A stretch of DNA of 64,000 bases from Pseudomonas marvdashtae (GTDB lineage Bacteria; Pseudomonadota; Gammaproteobacteria; Pseudomonadales; Pseudomonadaceae), in the NCBI RefSeq assembly GCF_014268655.2, contig NZ_JABWQX020000001.1:2076001-2140000 (forward strand), in the 5' to 3' direction. A program made the translations under genes and the position numbers. The notes under the pieces are model-generated. The model was not told the DNA's origin. It did not search any database and saw nothing but the letters and a program-made list of their open reading frames with translations. Below are positions 35,883 to 44,845 of this stretch, one piece after another. Position 1 is the stretch's first letter. Every line of letters begins with the position of its first letter.

Positions 35883-36794
35883 ATGCTTCATAAACAGCTC
35901 ATCCGGCGCCTGGATCTAGTAACCCTGCAGTTGTTCGTGGCTGTCCATGAGGAAGGCACATTGACGCGCGCTGCATCGAGAGAAGCCATAGCAGTTTCGG
36001 CTGCCAGCAAGCGGTTGGTGGAGCTTGAAGCGGTGTTGGGCATACCCTTGTTTTCGCGCACTGCAAAAGGAATGACGCTGACGGCGGCGGGTGAAACGCT
36101 CTTACACCATGCCCGTCGTATGCTGACCGAGGTTGAGAAGGTCGGTATTGAGGTTGGGGAGCACTTGCAGGGGCTGCGTGGCTACGTTCGCATGCTTGCC
36201 AATCTGTCGGCGATCATCCAGTTCTTACCGGAGGATCTGCACGATTTCGTATTAAGTCATTCTCAAGTGAAGGTTGATTTGGAAGAGCGCCCTAGTGATG
36301 GGGTAGTTCAAGGCATCATCGACGGTGTGGCCGACGTGGGTATCTGTTCGATGGATAGCGATTCGCAAGGTCTCTTCAGCGTGCCATATCGCCGTGACCG
36401 CCTTATCGTAGCCATGCGCAATGACCATCCCCTAGCAAGCTTTGACGAAGTCGCATTTCTACAGACATTGAAATACGACCAAATAGGCCTGCACTCCGCC
36501 AGCTCCATCAATAACCGTATCCATGCAGCGGCGAAAGCGCTGGGCGAACCCTTGCGCCTGCGTATTCATGTTCCAGGTTTCGACGCGGTGTGCCGTATGG
36601 TTCAAGCCAATATGGGCATCGGCATTCTGCCGCTAAAAGCGTTTGAGCTATTTGGAAGGGGGTTGGACCTGACAGCGGTACACCTCAGTGATGAGTGGTC
36701 CAACCGTACGCTGATGTTGCTGGTGCGTGAGCGCGAGTCCCTGTCGCCGGTTAGCCGGTTGTTATTTGATCATCTACAACAATCCCAGCCTTGA
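35883..36794 (+). CDS. LysR-family transcriptional regulator (accessory block)
   Basis: The protein has 303 residues with an HTH at about 12-70 (TLTRAASREAIAVSAASKRL) and a substrate-binding-like effector domain. The ATG at 35883 is chosen from the family start (MLHKQLIRRLDLVTLQLFV). Base use is more AT-rich than in the surrounding core genes. It precedes the CoA transferase gene at 36903 on the same strand and probably controls it. Confidence 0.85.
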   Translation: MLHKQLIRRLDLVTLQLFVAVHEEGTLTRAASREAIAVSAASKRLVELEAVLGIPLFSRTAKGMTLTAAGETLLHHARRMLTEVEKVGIEVGEHLQGLRGYVRMLANLSAIIQFLPEDLHDFVLSHSQVKVDLEERPSDGVVQGIIDGVADVGICSMDSDSQGLFSVPYRRDRLIVAMRNDHPLASFDEVAFLQTLKYDQIGLHSASSINNRIHAAAKALGEPLRLRIHVPGFDAVCRMVQANMGIGILPLKAFELFGRGLDLTAVHLSDEWSNRTLMLLVRERESLSPVSRLLFDHLQQSQP

Positions 36795-36902
36795 AACCTT
36801 CGTTCGCGAAACGCGAACACCCCTTTCCAAATCACCGTTGGATTATGCGGGGATCTGTCCTCTAGTCTTGGCTCAAATTCCAAGAAATACAGAGGACAAC
36901 CC

Positions 36903-38093
36903 ATGACTGCTCTTAGCGGTATCCGCGTAATTGAAATCGGTACCCTTATCGCTGCCCCTTTTGCTGCGCGCATCATGGCGGAGTTTGGCGCTGAGGTTAT
37001 CAAGATCGAGACGCTGGGGCAGGGGGATCCCCTTCGAAAATGGCGAAAGTTGCATGAGGGCACCTCCCTTTGGTGGTACCTGCAATCGCGGAACAAGAAG
37101 TCTTTGGCGCTGAATCTCAAGTCCCCCGAAGGCATCGCTATCGTCAAGCAGCTGGCGAAAAGCGCTGATGTTCTGATTGAAAACCTGCGGCCTGGTGCAC
37201 TTGAAAAATTAGGTATTGGCTGGGATGTTCTCCATGCGCTGAACCCAAAGCTGACATTGGTGCGGATCTCCGGCTATGGCCAATCGGGCCCGTATCGTGA
37301 CCGTCCTGGTTTTGGTGCTATTGGCGAGGCGATGGGCGGAATTCGGTACACCACCGGCACCCCCGGGATTCCACCCGCACGCGTCGGCGTGAGCCTTGGA
37401 GACTCGCTGGCTTCGATGCATGCGGTCATCGGCGCACTGATGTCGCTCTTGCGGGTCAAGACGGGGCAGGGTGAAGGGCAAGTGGTGGACGTGTCACTGG
37501 CAGAAAGCGTCTTCAACGTGATGGAAAGTCTCGTGCCGGAGTACGACATGCTTGGCCATGTCCGTGAGCGCAGCGGCGGCTCGCTACCGGGTATCGCGCC
37601 GTCGAACACCTACCCTACCGCCGATGGTGCGTACGTTGTCATTGCAGGCAACAGCGACCCTATTTTCAAACGTCTTATGGCTGCAATTGGTCGGTCTGAT
37701 TTAGGCGAGGATCCTGCTTTTGCGCACAATGATGGTCGGGCTATCCAGTGCGACCTGCTTGATGAGGCCATCAGCCAATGGAGCTCCAGGCATCCCATCG
37801 ATTTCGTCCTCGACACTCTGGAAAAGGCCGAAGTGCCTGCCGGGCGCATCTACTCCGTAGCGGACATCGTTGCCGACCCACACTACCTGGCTCGCGGCAT
37901 GATTTTAGATGCAGATCTGCCGGGTGGAGCCTCCGTCAAGATGCCAGGCATCGTGCCTAAAATGTCGGACACGCCAGGCAATGTGAATTGGCAGGGACCA
38001 AGCCTGGGTCAGCACACCCGAGCGGTGCTGGGCGAGTTAGGTCTGAGTGAAGAGACGATTCAGCGCTTGAAGGATGGGGGGGTGGTGCAATGA
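36903..38093 (+). CDS. Class III (CaiB/BaiF) acyl-CoA transferase
   Basis: The protein has 396 residues, the full length for the family. The nucleophilic Asp is D167 in GVSLGDSLA, and N-terminal motifs (LSGIRVIEIGTLIAAPFAAR) match. It moves CoA between carboxylic acids through an aspartyl-CoA intermediate. AGAGGAC lies just before the ATG. It overlaps the next gene in ATGA. The next enzyme is an HMG-CoA-lyase relative, so the acid is probably a branched hydroxy-dicarboxylate such as citramalate or 3-hydroxy-3-methylglutarate. Confidence 0.85.
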   Translation: MTALSGIRVIEIGTLIAAPFAARIMAEFGAEVIKIETLGQGDPLRKWRKLHEGTSLWWYLQSRNKKSLALNLKSPEGIAIVKQLAKSADVLIENLRPGALEKLGIGWDVLHALNPKLTLVRISGYGQSGPYRDRPGFGAIGEAMGGIRYTTGTPGIPPARVGVSLGDSLASMHAVIGALMSLLRVKTGQGEGQVVDVSLAESVFNVMESLVPEYDMLGHVRERSGGSLPGIAPSNTYPTADGAYVVIAGNSDPIFKRLMAAIGRSDLGEDPAFAHNDGRAIQCDLLDEAISQWSSRHPIDFVLDTLEKAEVPAGRIYSVADIVADPHYLARGMILDADLPGGASVKMPGIVPKMSDTPGNVNWQGPSLGQHTRAVLGELGLSEETIQRLKDGGVVQ

Positions 38094-39019
38094 TTACTGA
38101 CTACTCGCAGCGCCTCATCATCCAGGAAGTCTCCCCGCGCGATGGGCTGCAAATTGAACCTGTCTGGGTTGAAACAGCGGACAAGATCAACCTGATCAAT
38201 GAGCTGTCGTTGTGCGGTTTCAGCCGCATCGAAGCGGGCTCTTTTGTCTCCCCCAAAGCCATTCCAGCCTTGCGCGACGGGGAGCAAGTGTTCCAGGGCA
38301 TCAAGCGTCATGCTGATGTGATCTACGTTGCCCTCATACCCAATTTGAAAGGCGCTCAGCGGGCTATTCAGGCCAATGCAGACGAACTGAACCTGGTGTT
38401 GTCGGCAAGTCAAAGCCATAACCAGGCGAATATGCGAATGACCCGCGAACAATCGCTGGCCGCATTTGATGAAGTGGTGTCGCTTGCCCGCGACAGCACT
38501 GTCCGCCTGAACGGCACGGTCGCGACAACGTTCGGCTGCCCCTTCGAAGGCCACATTGACGAGGACGTCGTCATGCGGTTGGTCGAAGCCTATCTGGAAC
38601 TCGGTGTACAGGGCATTACGTTGGCAGATACAACCGGCATGGCAAATCCCCGTCAGGTTTATCGACTTGTGCAACGCCTGCTAGGTCAGATGCCCGCATC
38701 AGCCATAACCCTTCACTTTCACAATACCCGTGGCTTAGGCCTGAGCAACGTATTAGCGGCTTACGAAGCTGGAGCTCGTCGTTTTGATGCTTCGCTGGGT
38801 GGGTTGGGTGGTTGCCCTTTTGCGCCGGGTGCATCCGGAAACATATGCACCGAAGACCTGGTAAATCTCTGTGATGAGATGGGAATTACTACTGGCGTAG
38901 ACCTCCAGCATTTGTTGACGCTATCGCGCACTTTGCCCTCATTACTGGGACACGACCTGCCTGGGCAAGTTGTGAAGGCAGGGCGCAACTGTGATCTGCA
39001 TCCGTTACCCCATAACTGA
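38090..39019 (+). CDS. HMG-CoA-lyase-family enzyme, candidate citramalyl-CoA lyase
   Basis: The protein has 309 residues and the HMGL/DRE-TIM fold. The N-terminal metal motif is EVSPRDGLQIE and the C-terminal active-site motif is GCPFAPGASGN, including the catalytic Cys. It cleaves a 3-hydroxy-acyl-CoA to acetyl-CoA and a keto acid. HMG-CoA gives acetoacetate; (R)-citramalyl-CoA gives pyruvate. It overlaps the CoA transferase by 4 bases, so the two act in sequence. The leuCD-like remnants downstream tilt the choice towards citramalate, but this is inference. Confidence 0.8.
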   Translation: MITDYSQRLIIQEVSPRDGLQIEPVWVETADKINLINELSLCGFSRIEAGSFVSPKAIPALRDGEQVFQGIKRHADVIYVALIPNLKGAQRAIQANADELNLVLSASQSHNQANMRMTREQSLAAFDEVVSLARDSTVRLNGTVATTFGCPFEGHIDEDVVMRLVEAYLELGVQGITLADTTGMANPRQVYRLVQRLLGQMPASAITLHFHNTRGLGLSNVLAAYEAGARRFDASLGGLGGCPFAPGASGNICTEDLVNLCDEMGITTGVDLQHLLTLSRTLPSLLGHDLPGQVVKAGRNCDLHPLPHN

Positions 39020-39107
39020 ATCTGATTTCCATAAGACGACCAGTGTCGTCAACCAGACAACAAAAACAAAAGGAGCCCCTGAAGGGAGCTCGCCTGGAGA
39101 AAGTACC

Positions 39108-40439
39108 ATGTCCATTTCTGTTTCTACCGCTGATGTAGGCACCTCTGCTGCATCCATAGATGAGAAAAAGCTGATTTCAAAAGTGGCGTGGCGTCTCATG
39201 CCGCTGATCATGGTCTGTTATTTATTCGCGTTTTTTGACCGAATAAACATTAGCTTCGCAAAGTTTCAGTTGCAGGCTGATCTTGGATTAAGTAACACCG
39301 CATACGGATTGGGCGCGGGGCTGTTTGTAGTCGGTTATGTGTTGTTCGAAGTCCCCAGCAACATGATGCTTTACAAGGTGGGCGCACGTCGCTGGATTGC
39401 ACGCATCATGATGTCCTGGGGTGTAGCAACGGCGTTGATGATTTTCGTGACGACCGAATGGCAATTCTATGTCCTTCGATTTCTTATCGGCGCCATGGAA
39501 GCGGGCTTTGCGCCAGGTGTGCTCTACTATTTAACGTTATGGTTCCCGCAAAACTATCGCGGTCGTATTACCTCAACATTGTTCCTGGCCTCTGCTTTCG
39601 CCGGGTTGATAGGCGCGCCCGTGTCCGGTTTGGTACTGGGGCATATGGACGGTTTATTCGACGTGCGTGGCTGGCATTGGCTATTCCTGCTGGGGGGCAT
39701 TCCCTGCGTAGGTCTAGGTCTGGTGGTTTTTTTCACGCTAAAAGATCGCATTGCTGATGCCCATTGGCTAAGCGCAGATGAACAAACCTACCTGGCCTCT
39801 CGTATTGCAAGCCATGAGCCTAATCAGAAACATGGTTCTTTGCTGGCGGCCCTGAAGTTGCCAGGCTTCGCGATGCTGGCGTTCATTTATTTCCTGATTC
39901 AAGTGGCGTCCTACGGGCTTAACTTCTGGGCTCCACAGCTGATCCGAAGTGCAGGGACTGAAAGCCCGACTATTATCGGTCTGTTAACCGCCGTACCCTA
40001 CGTATGCGGTGCGATCAGCATGCTGGTGATTGGCCGTTTGTCTGATGCAACAGGCGAGCGACGTAAGTTTGTCTGCGGCTTGATAGTTGTGGGTGCAATC
40101 GGGTTCGTCAGTGCCGGAATATTCGCCAATCACACGGTGTTTTTGATCGTGTCACTGGCGCTGATGGGCACCGGTATCATCGCCTCGATTCCGGCATTCT
40201 GGGCCTTGCCGCCGAAGTTGCTTGCGGGCGCCGGGGCCGGGGCTGCTGGCGGCATAGCGTTAATCAATACGGTTGGTCAAATGGGCGGTATTGTCAGTCC
40301 GGTGATGGTCGGGTTTATAAAAGATGTTACCGGTAGTACAACTCCAGCTCTTTACCTCATTGGCTTTACCAGCCTGATCGCCGCAGCACTTCTAATTTGG
40401 GGCTTGCCTGAAAGTCTCAGAACTCGCGATAAAAGATAA
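39108..40439 (+). CDS. MFS transporter, ACS (tartrate/phthalate-like) type
   Basis: The protein has 443 residues and about 12 helices. The conserved loop between helices 2 and 3 (KVGARRWIARIMMSWG) fits the anion:cation symporter family, which takes up carboxylates. The ATG at 39108 has GGAGA 9 bases upstream; an in-frame ATG at 38991 lies inside the lyase gene. It is in the same operon as the two enzymes and is the likely importer of their acid substrate. Confidence 0.85.
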   Translation: MSISVSTADVGTSAASIDEKKLISKVAWRLMPLIMVCYLFAFFDRINISFAKFQLQADLGLSNTAYGLGAGLFVVGYVLFEVPSNMMLYKVGARRWIARIMMSWGVATALMIFVTTEWQFYVLRFLIGAMEAGFAPGVLYYLTLWFPQNYRGRITSTLFLASAFAGLIGAPVSGLVLGHMDGLFDVRGWHWLFLLGGIPCVGLGLVVFFTLKDRIADAHWLSADEQTYLASRIASHEPNQKHGSLLAALKLPGFAMLAFIYFLIQVASYGLNFWAPQLIRSAGTESPTIIGLLTAVPYVCGAISMLVIGRLSDATGERRKFVCGLIVVGAIGFVSAGIFANHTVFLIVSLALMGTGIIASIPAFWALPPKLLAGAGAGAAGGIALINTVGQMGGIVSPVMVGFIKDVTGSTTPALYLIGFTSLIAAALLIWGLPESLRTRDKR

Positions 40440-40441
40440 TC

Positions 40442-40483
40442 TTCAAGACTGCCGACGTGGAGAGAGTTGTTGGCAGTCTTGAA
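40442..40483 (+). terminator. Hairpin terminator after the MFS gene
   Basis: TTCAAGACTGCC and GGCAGTCTTGAA are perfect 12-base arms with an 18-base centre that can extend the stem by three more pairs. It lies right after the stop codon. No T-run follows. Confidence 0.6.
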
Positions 40484-40655
40484 TTACTCGCATGGCTTAG
40501 CGACTGACGTTGCTCAAAGGGTAGTTTTGCTCCTGGATCATAACTTGAGAAAAATTTCTCAGTGGGCGTTTCGGGGACAAAACAACTGCTTCGGCCACCA
40601 ATGAGATTAAATTGGTTGATATATCAAAGTTAATTCGTGCTCCCCCGATTCATTC
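40484..40655. other. Gap with no clear gene
   Basis: AT-richer than the surroundings. TGAGAAAaATTTCTCA is a near-palindrome. I see no coding potential. Confidence 0.4.
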
Positions 40656-40708
40656 ACTGATTCCGCCGCTCCCGCCCCCCACCACGCAGGTGAGTTGGCG
40701 GAATCAGT
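40656..40708. repeat. 53-bp inverted repeat at the break in leuC
   Basis: ACTGATTCCGCC and GGCGGAATCAGT are perfect 12-base arms around a C-rich centre. The leuC-like remnant starts 6 bases later, so the repeat marks the point where its first part was lost. It resembles the terminal repeat of a small mobile element, but no transposase is present. Confidence 0.5.
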
Positions 40709-40713
40709 AAGGC

Positions 40714-41892
40714 ATTACTGACCACATAGCACGTCGCCAGGTTGAAGCGCTGGAGCGTAATTGTGCGGAGTTCAAACTTCCGCTTTTCGCCATGAACGAC
40801 AAGCGTCAGGGGATCCTGCACGTCATTGGCCCGGAACAAGGCTTTACGCTTCCCGGCATGTCGATTGTATGGCGACTCCCATACAACGACTCATGGCGCA
40901 TTTGCTGCACTTGCTTTTGGGATCGGCACCTCCGAGATAGAGCATGTACTTGCAACCCAGTGCCTTTCTATGAAAAAGCTCAAAAGTATGAGGGTGAACA
41001 TAGAAGGAATGCTCCATTCACGCATCGCCTCCAAGGATCTCGCACTGGCAATGATCGGTCAGATCGGTACTGCGGGCGCCACGGGTTACGCCATTGAATT
41101 TACTGGTGCAGCTGTTGAGGCCATGACGATGGAGGCGCGCATGACCCTCTGCAACTTGGCCATTGAGGCAGGGGCACGATGCGCAATGGTGGCTTTTGAT
41201 GACACAACCGCCGCCCACCTTAAGGTAAACCCATGGCGCCGACAGGTCAGCGATGGGATGAGGCTGAGCGTTACTGGCGGACGCTGCATAGCGATGCCGG
41301 AGCTACGTTCGATGCTGAAATAACGATCAATGCTGAAGCTGTTCGGCCCCATGTTACATGGGGAACGTCGCCCGAAATGGTGGTCGACATTGATGGGCAC
41401 GTCCCTTTTCCGAATGACGAGCCCGATCTTGTAAAGCGTCAGGGTATCAGTCATGCACTTGCGTACATGGGTTTAGAACCTGGCACGGCAATCCGCGATA
41501 TCTATCTGGATAAAGTTTTTATTGGCTCGTGCACTAACTCAAGAATCGAAGACCTTCGCATAGCCGCTTCGGTCGTGAAGGGGCAAAAGGTCTCCAATGT
41601 GATAAAGCAAGCTTTGGTAGTCCCCGGCTCAGGTTTGATCAAGCGACAGGCAGAAGCCGAAGGGTAAGATAAAGTATTTATCGAAGCAGGGTTTGAGTGG
41701 CGAGACGCCGGCTGTTCGATGTGCCTGGGGATGAATGAGGATCGGCTAACGTCAGGCGAGCGCTGCGCATCTACGTCCAACAGAAACTTCGAGGGGCGTC
41801 AGGGGCCTGGTGGTCGAACTCACCTCGTCAGCCCTGCAATGGCCGCCGCAGCGGCTATTGCAGGCCACTTCACCGATGTCGAAGAGCTTTGA
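40714..41892 (+). pseudogene. Decayed leuC-like dehydratase large subunit
   Basis: Conserved LeuC blocks are spread over several frames. [17 protein letters not shown] is in one frame, [20 protein letters not shown] in the next (shift near 40868), then [20 protein letters not shown] after a shift near 41232, and [17 protein letters not shown] stop codon at 41665-41667 interrupts EAEG-DKVF where LeuC has Leu. The final part reads [20 protein letters not shown] to 41892. The Fe-S cysteine motif GSCTNSR is still present, but the first roughly 85 residues are missing. Related families include isopropylmalate isomerase and citraconate hydratase. Confidence 0.88.
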
Positions 41893-42064
41893 GGTCAACA
41901 GGCAAGCATTCAACCAGTTAGACAGCAAGGTAGTTCCGTTGGATCGCGCCAATGTAGACACTGATGCGATTCTCCCGAAGCAGTTCCTGATGATCATCGA
42001 GCGCAGCGGTTTTGGCCCTCATCCCTTCGATGAATGGCGTTATTTGGATCATGGCGAGCCTTAG
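41876..42064 (+). pseudogene. Truncated leuD-like dehydratase small subunit
   Basis: An ORF of 62 codons starts at ATG 41876, overlapping the end of the leuC remnant by 17 bases as in intact leuCD pairs. It reads [20 protein letters not shown] then [18 protein letters not shown] and stops at a TAG. The usual small subunit is about 200 residues, so it is truncated to its first third. Nothing recognisable follows in frame. Confidence 0.85.
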
Positions 42065-42065
42065 C

Positions 42066-42095
42066 GTGTCGGTCAGTCTATCTATTGACCGACAC
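42066..42095. terminator. Hairpin after the leuD remnant
   Basis: GTGTCGGTCA-N10-TGACCGACAC is a perfect 10-bp stem directly after the leuD stop codon and may mark the end of the accessory block. The 90 bases up to the next gene show no feature. Confidence 0.45.
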
Positions 42096-42183
42096 ACCGC
42101 AACGGCGAGCAAGCAGGCTTTAGCTGCATTGCCAGGTCAGCGGGTGCTGCCCAGGATTGGCGCAGACGCCTCGTTAGAGCAGC

Positions 42184-43599
42184 TCAACCGAATTGACCTG
42201 CCGATTCAACCGCGGTTTTTGGCTTCCAGCTACGTGTCAGCTGATAAGCAATGGCCAGCCATATGAACCACCCCGGCATGACCATCAAGGCAACGCGGGT
42301 GTCAGGCCTCAAGGCCAGCAGGCACAGAACGAAGCCCATAAACGCCAGTGAGAACCATGCCATTGGGACGCCGCCGGGCATCTTGTAGGCCGATTTTGCG
42401 TGAAGCTCAGGACGCTTTTTGCGATAGGCAATGTAGGACGCGAGGATGGTCGACCACGTGAAGATCACCAGAATCGCTGACACGGTGGAAACGATGGTGA
42501 ATGCCGTCATGACTTCCGGAACGATGAACAGCACGAGCACACCCAGCAGCATCAATACTGTCGTGAAGGCCAGGCTCAGCAGAGGCACGCTGTTGCCCGA
42601 CAGTCGCCGAAAAATACCCGGAGCGTTGTCCTGATTCGCCAGCCCGAACAGCATGCGGCTGGAGGAGAATACGCCACTGTTGGCCGATGAGGCGGCGGAT
42701 GTAAGGACCACGAAGTTAACGATGCCGGCTGCTGCGGGAAAGCCTGCGACGAGGAAAAGTTCGACAAAAGGACTTTTTACAGGTGACACCTGTTGCCAGG
42801 ACGTCACGGCAATAATGCAGCCCAATGCCAACACGTAGAACAGGATGATTCGCAGCGGAATCGAGTTGATCGCTTTGGGTAGGGTCCGCTCCGGAGACCG
42901 GGTTTCTGCCGCCGCGGTGCCGATCAGCTCAGTGCCGGCAAATGAGAAGATGGCCATCTGAAAACCGGCGAAAAAACCAAGCAGGCCATTAGGGAATGCC
43001 GCCTGCTTATCGACCAGATGGCCCAAGGACGCGGTAACGCCACTGGGGGAAACGAACGAGCTGGCAATCAGCACGATGCTCACGCCAATAAGCGTCACGA
43101 CGGCGATGATCTTGATGATCGCGAACCAGAATTCGACTTCACCGAAAAGCCTGACCGTCAGCACGTTCAAGGCGAACAGTGTCGCCAGCATCCCGATAGC
43201 GGGTATCCAGGCAGGCAGATGGGGGAACCAGTATTGGAAGAACCCTCCGACGACGACGGCATCGCCGATCACTGCAACGCTCCAGCTCAGCCAATACGAC
43301 CAGCCGAGGAAAAATGCGGCGCGAGGCCCCAGGTAGGCGCCGGCAAAATCCGCAAAGGTCTTAAAATTCAAATTGGAAAGCAGCATTTCGCCCATGGCAC
43401 GCATGACGAAGTAAACGAACAGGCCAATGATCATGTAGATGAGGATGATCGAGGTGCCGGAGAGGGCGATGATCTTTCCGGAGCCCATGAACAAACCCGT
43501 GCCAATGGCGCCCCCCATGGCCATTAATTGGATGTGACGATTGCTGAGCGTGCGCTGCAGCGCAGGCTGCTCAACCTGCTCTGATAAATTCGATTTCAT
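42184..43599 (-). CDS. Amino acid permease, CycA/AnsP type (APC family)
   Basis: The protein has 471 residues and about 12 helices. The APC N-terminal signature is GGAIGTGLFMGSG and a downstream loop reads AAAETRSPERTLPKAI. The family imports D-serine, D-alanine, glycine or related amino acids, or asparagine. It lies after the ornithine cyclodeaminase and amidohydrolase genes on the same strand, which suggests it brings in an amino acid handled by those enzymes. It converges with the decayed end of the island. Confidence 0.85.
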   Translation of the reverse strand: MKSNLSEQVEQPALQRTLSNRHIQLMAMGGAIGTGLFMGSGKIIALSGTSIILIYMIIGLFVYFVMRAMGEMLLSNLNFKTFADFAGAYLGPRAAFFLGWSYWLSWSVAVIGDAVVVGGFFQYWFPHLPAWIPAIGMLATLFALNVLTVRLFGEVEFWFAIIKIIAVVTLIGVSIVLIASSFVSPSGVTASLGHLVDKQAAFPNGLLGFFAGFQMAIFSFAGTELIGTAAAETRSPERTLPKAINSIPLRIILFYVLALGCIIAVTSWQQVSPVKSPFVELFLVAGFPAAAGIVNFVVLTSAASSANSGVFSSSRMLFGLANQDNAPGIFRRLSGNSVPLLSLAFTTVLMLLGVLVLFIVPEVMTAFTIVSTVSAILVIFTWSTILASYIAYRKKRPELHAKSAYKMPGGVPMAWFSLAFMGFVLCLLALRPDTRVALMVMPGWFIWLAIAYQLTRSWKPKTAVESAGQFG

Positions 43600-43745
43600 T
43601 TCAAAACCTCTTGATCTTATGTTTTTGAGTTTTGGCAGAAAAGTGGTTGTCCAGCGCCATTGTCAGGACGCAATGGCGGGTCACGGTGTTGTTTTATTTG
43701 GACAGTGACGCCCCGCTGCATAGGCCTTGGGGCGTCACCGGGAGG

Positions 43746-44798
43746 TCAACTGGCCGTGCGCAGATGGGCGGCTTTGGTCGGTTGCTGATCAAGCATCTGG
43801 AACAGGTTTTTTATATTTTCAGGTGTTGGCACCAGGTGGATGTGCCGGCCGACCTGGTGTTCTTGCGCCATCGCCTGCAGGTAGCGAAGCGACGAGAAAT
43901 CCTCCAGGGCAAAACCCACGGAATCGAATACCGTGACCTGTTCATCGCTCTCGCGTCCCTGGACGTCGCCTTGCACAATCCGGAAAAACTCGACGACGGG
44001 CGAGTCAGCCTCCAGTTGCTGAATATCGCCTTCAATCCGCGTTTGAGGTTCAAATTCCACGATGACCCGGGCGTTGCGCAGGATGTCGGCGTGCAGTTCG
44101 GTCTTGCCCGGGCAGTCGCCGCCGACGGCGTTGATATGCATGCCGGGCTCGATCATCTCGGGCGTCAGGATCGTTGCGTAGGCCTTGTCGGCCGTAACGG
44201 TGGTGACAATGTGCGCGCCCTTGACCGCTTCCTGTACGGAGGCGGCGTGAATCACTTTGATCGTCGGGAAAGCGGCCAGGTTGCGCAGCAGCTTGAGTGA
44301 GGCATCGCGATCAATATCGAAGATGCGGATTTCGTTGATGCCCAGCATTTCATGGAAGGCAAGCGCCTGAAACTCGCTCTGCGCGCCGTTGCCAATGAGC
44401 GCCATCGAGGTCGCCCCTGGACGGGCAAGCGCACGCGCCACCAATGCCGAGGTTGCCGCTGTGCGAACGGCGGTGGTGAGTGTCAGCTCGCTTAGCAGGG
44501 TTGGATAGCCACTGTGGACATCGGCCAGCAGACCGAATGCCATCACCGTCAGCAGGTTCTGCTGACCATTGTCCGGATGGCCGTTCACGTACTTGAAAGA
44601 ATACTGCTTGCCATCATCGGTCGGCATCAACTCGATCACACCGTCCGGGGAGTGATTGGCCGTGCGCGGCGACTTGTCAAACTGCGCCCAGCGTAAATAG
44701 TCGGCTTCGATGTAGGTGGCCATCTCACGGATTGCCCGGCGGATGCCGACCTTGGCGAACAGGCGTGCGGCATCATCGACATCTATGAATAGCGTCAT
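43746..44798 (-). CDS. Ornithine cyclodeaminase-family enzyme
   Basis: The protein has 350 residues with an N-terminal dimerisation part and a Rossmann domain with the NAD-binding loop GNGAQSEFQ. The conserved HLVPTP end and GVIELMPTDDGKQYSFKY region match the family. It typically turns ornithine into proline plus ammonia, but members with other amino acids are known. The ATG at 44798 has TTGGAG 9 bases upstream and is preferred to the in-frame TTG at 44813. It lies between the amidohydrolase and permease genes on one strand. Confidence 0.82.
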   Translation of the reverse strand: MTLFIDVDDAARLFAKVGIRRAIREMATYIEADYLRWAQFDKSPRTANHSPDGVIELMPTDDGKQYSFKYVNGHPDNGQQNLLTVMAFGLLADVHSGYPTLLSELTLTTAVRTAATSALVARALARPGATSMALIGNGAQSEFQALAFHEMLGINEIRIFDIDRDASLKLLRNLAAFPTIKVIHAASVQEAVKGAHIVTTVTADKAYATILTPEMIEPGMHINAVGGDCPGKTELHADILRNARVIVEFEPQTRIEGDIQQLEADSPVVEFFRIVQGDVQGRESDEQVTVFDSVGFALEDFSSLRYLQAMAQEHQVGRHIHLVPTPENIKNLFQMLDQQPTKAAHLRTAS

Positions 44799-44845
44799 TT
44801 TCTTATTCTCCAATCCATCCAGTTAAACGTTGTAGAGCGGGGTGC

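Noticed and set aside
42012-42266. 84-codon plus-strand ORF after the leuD remnant
   Set aside because: It overlaps the hairpin and the end of the amino acid permease gene and matches no family.
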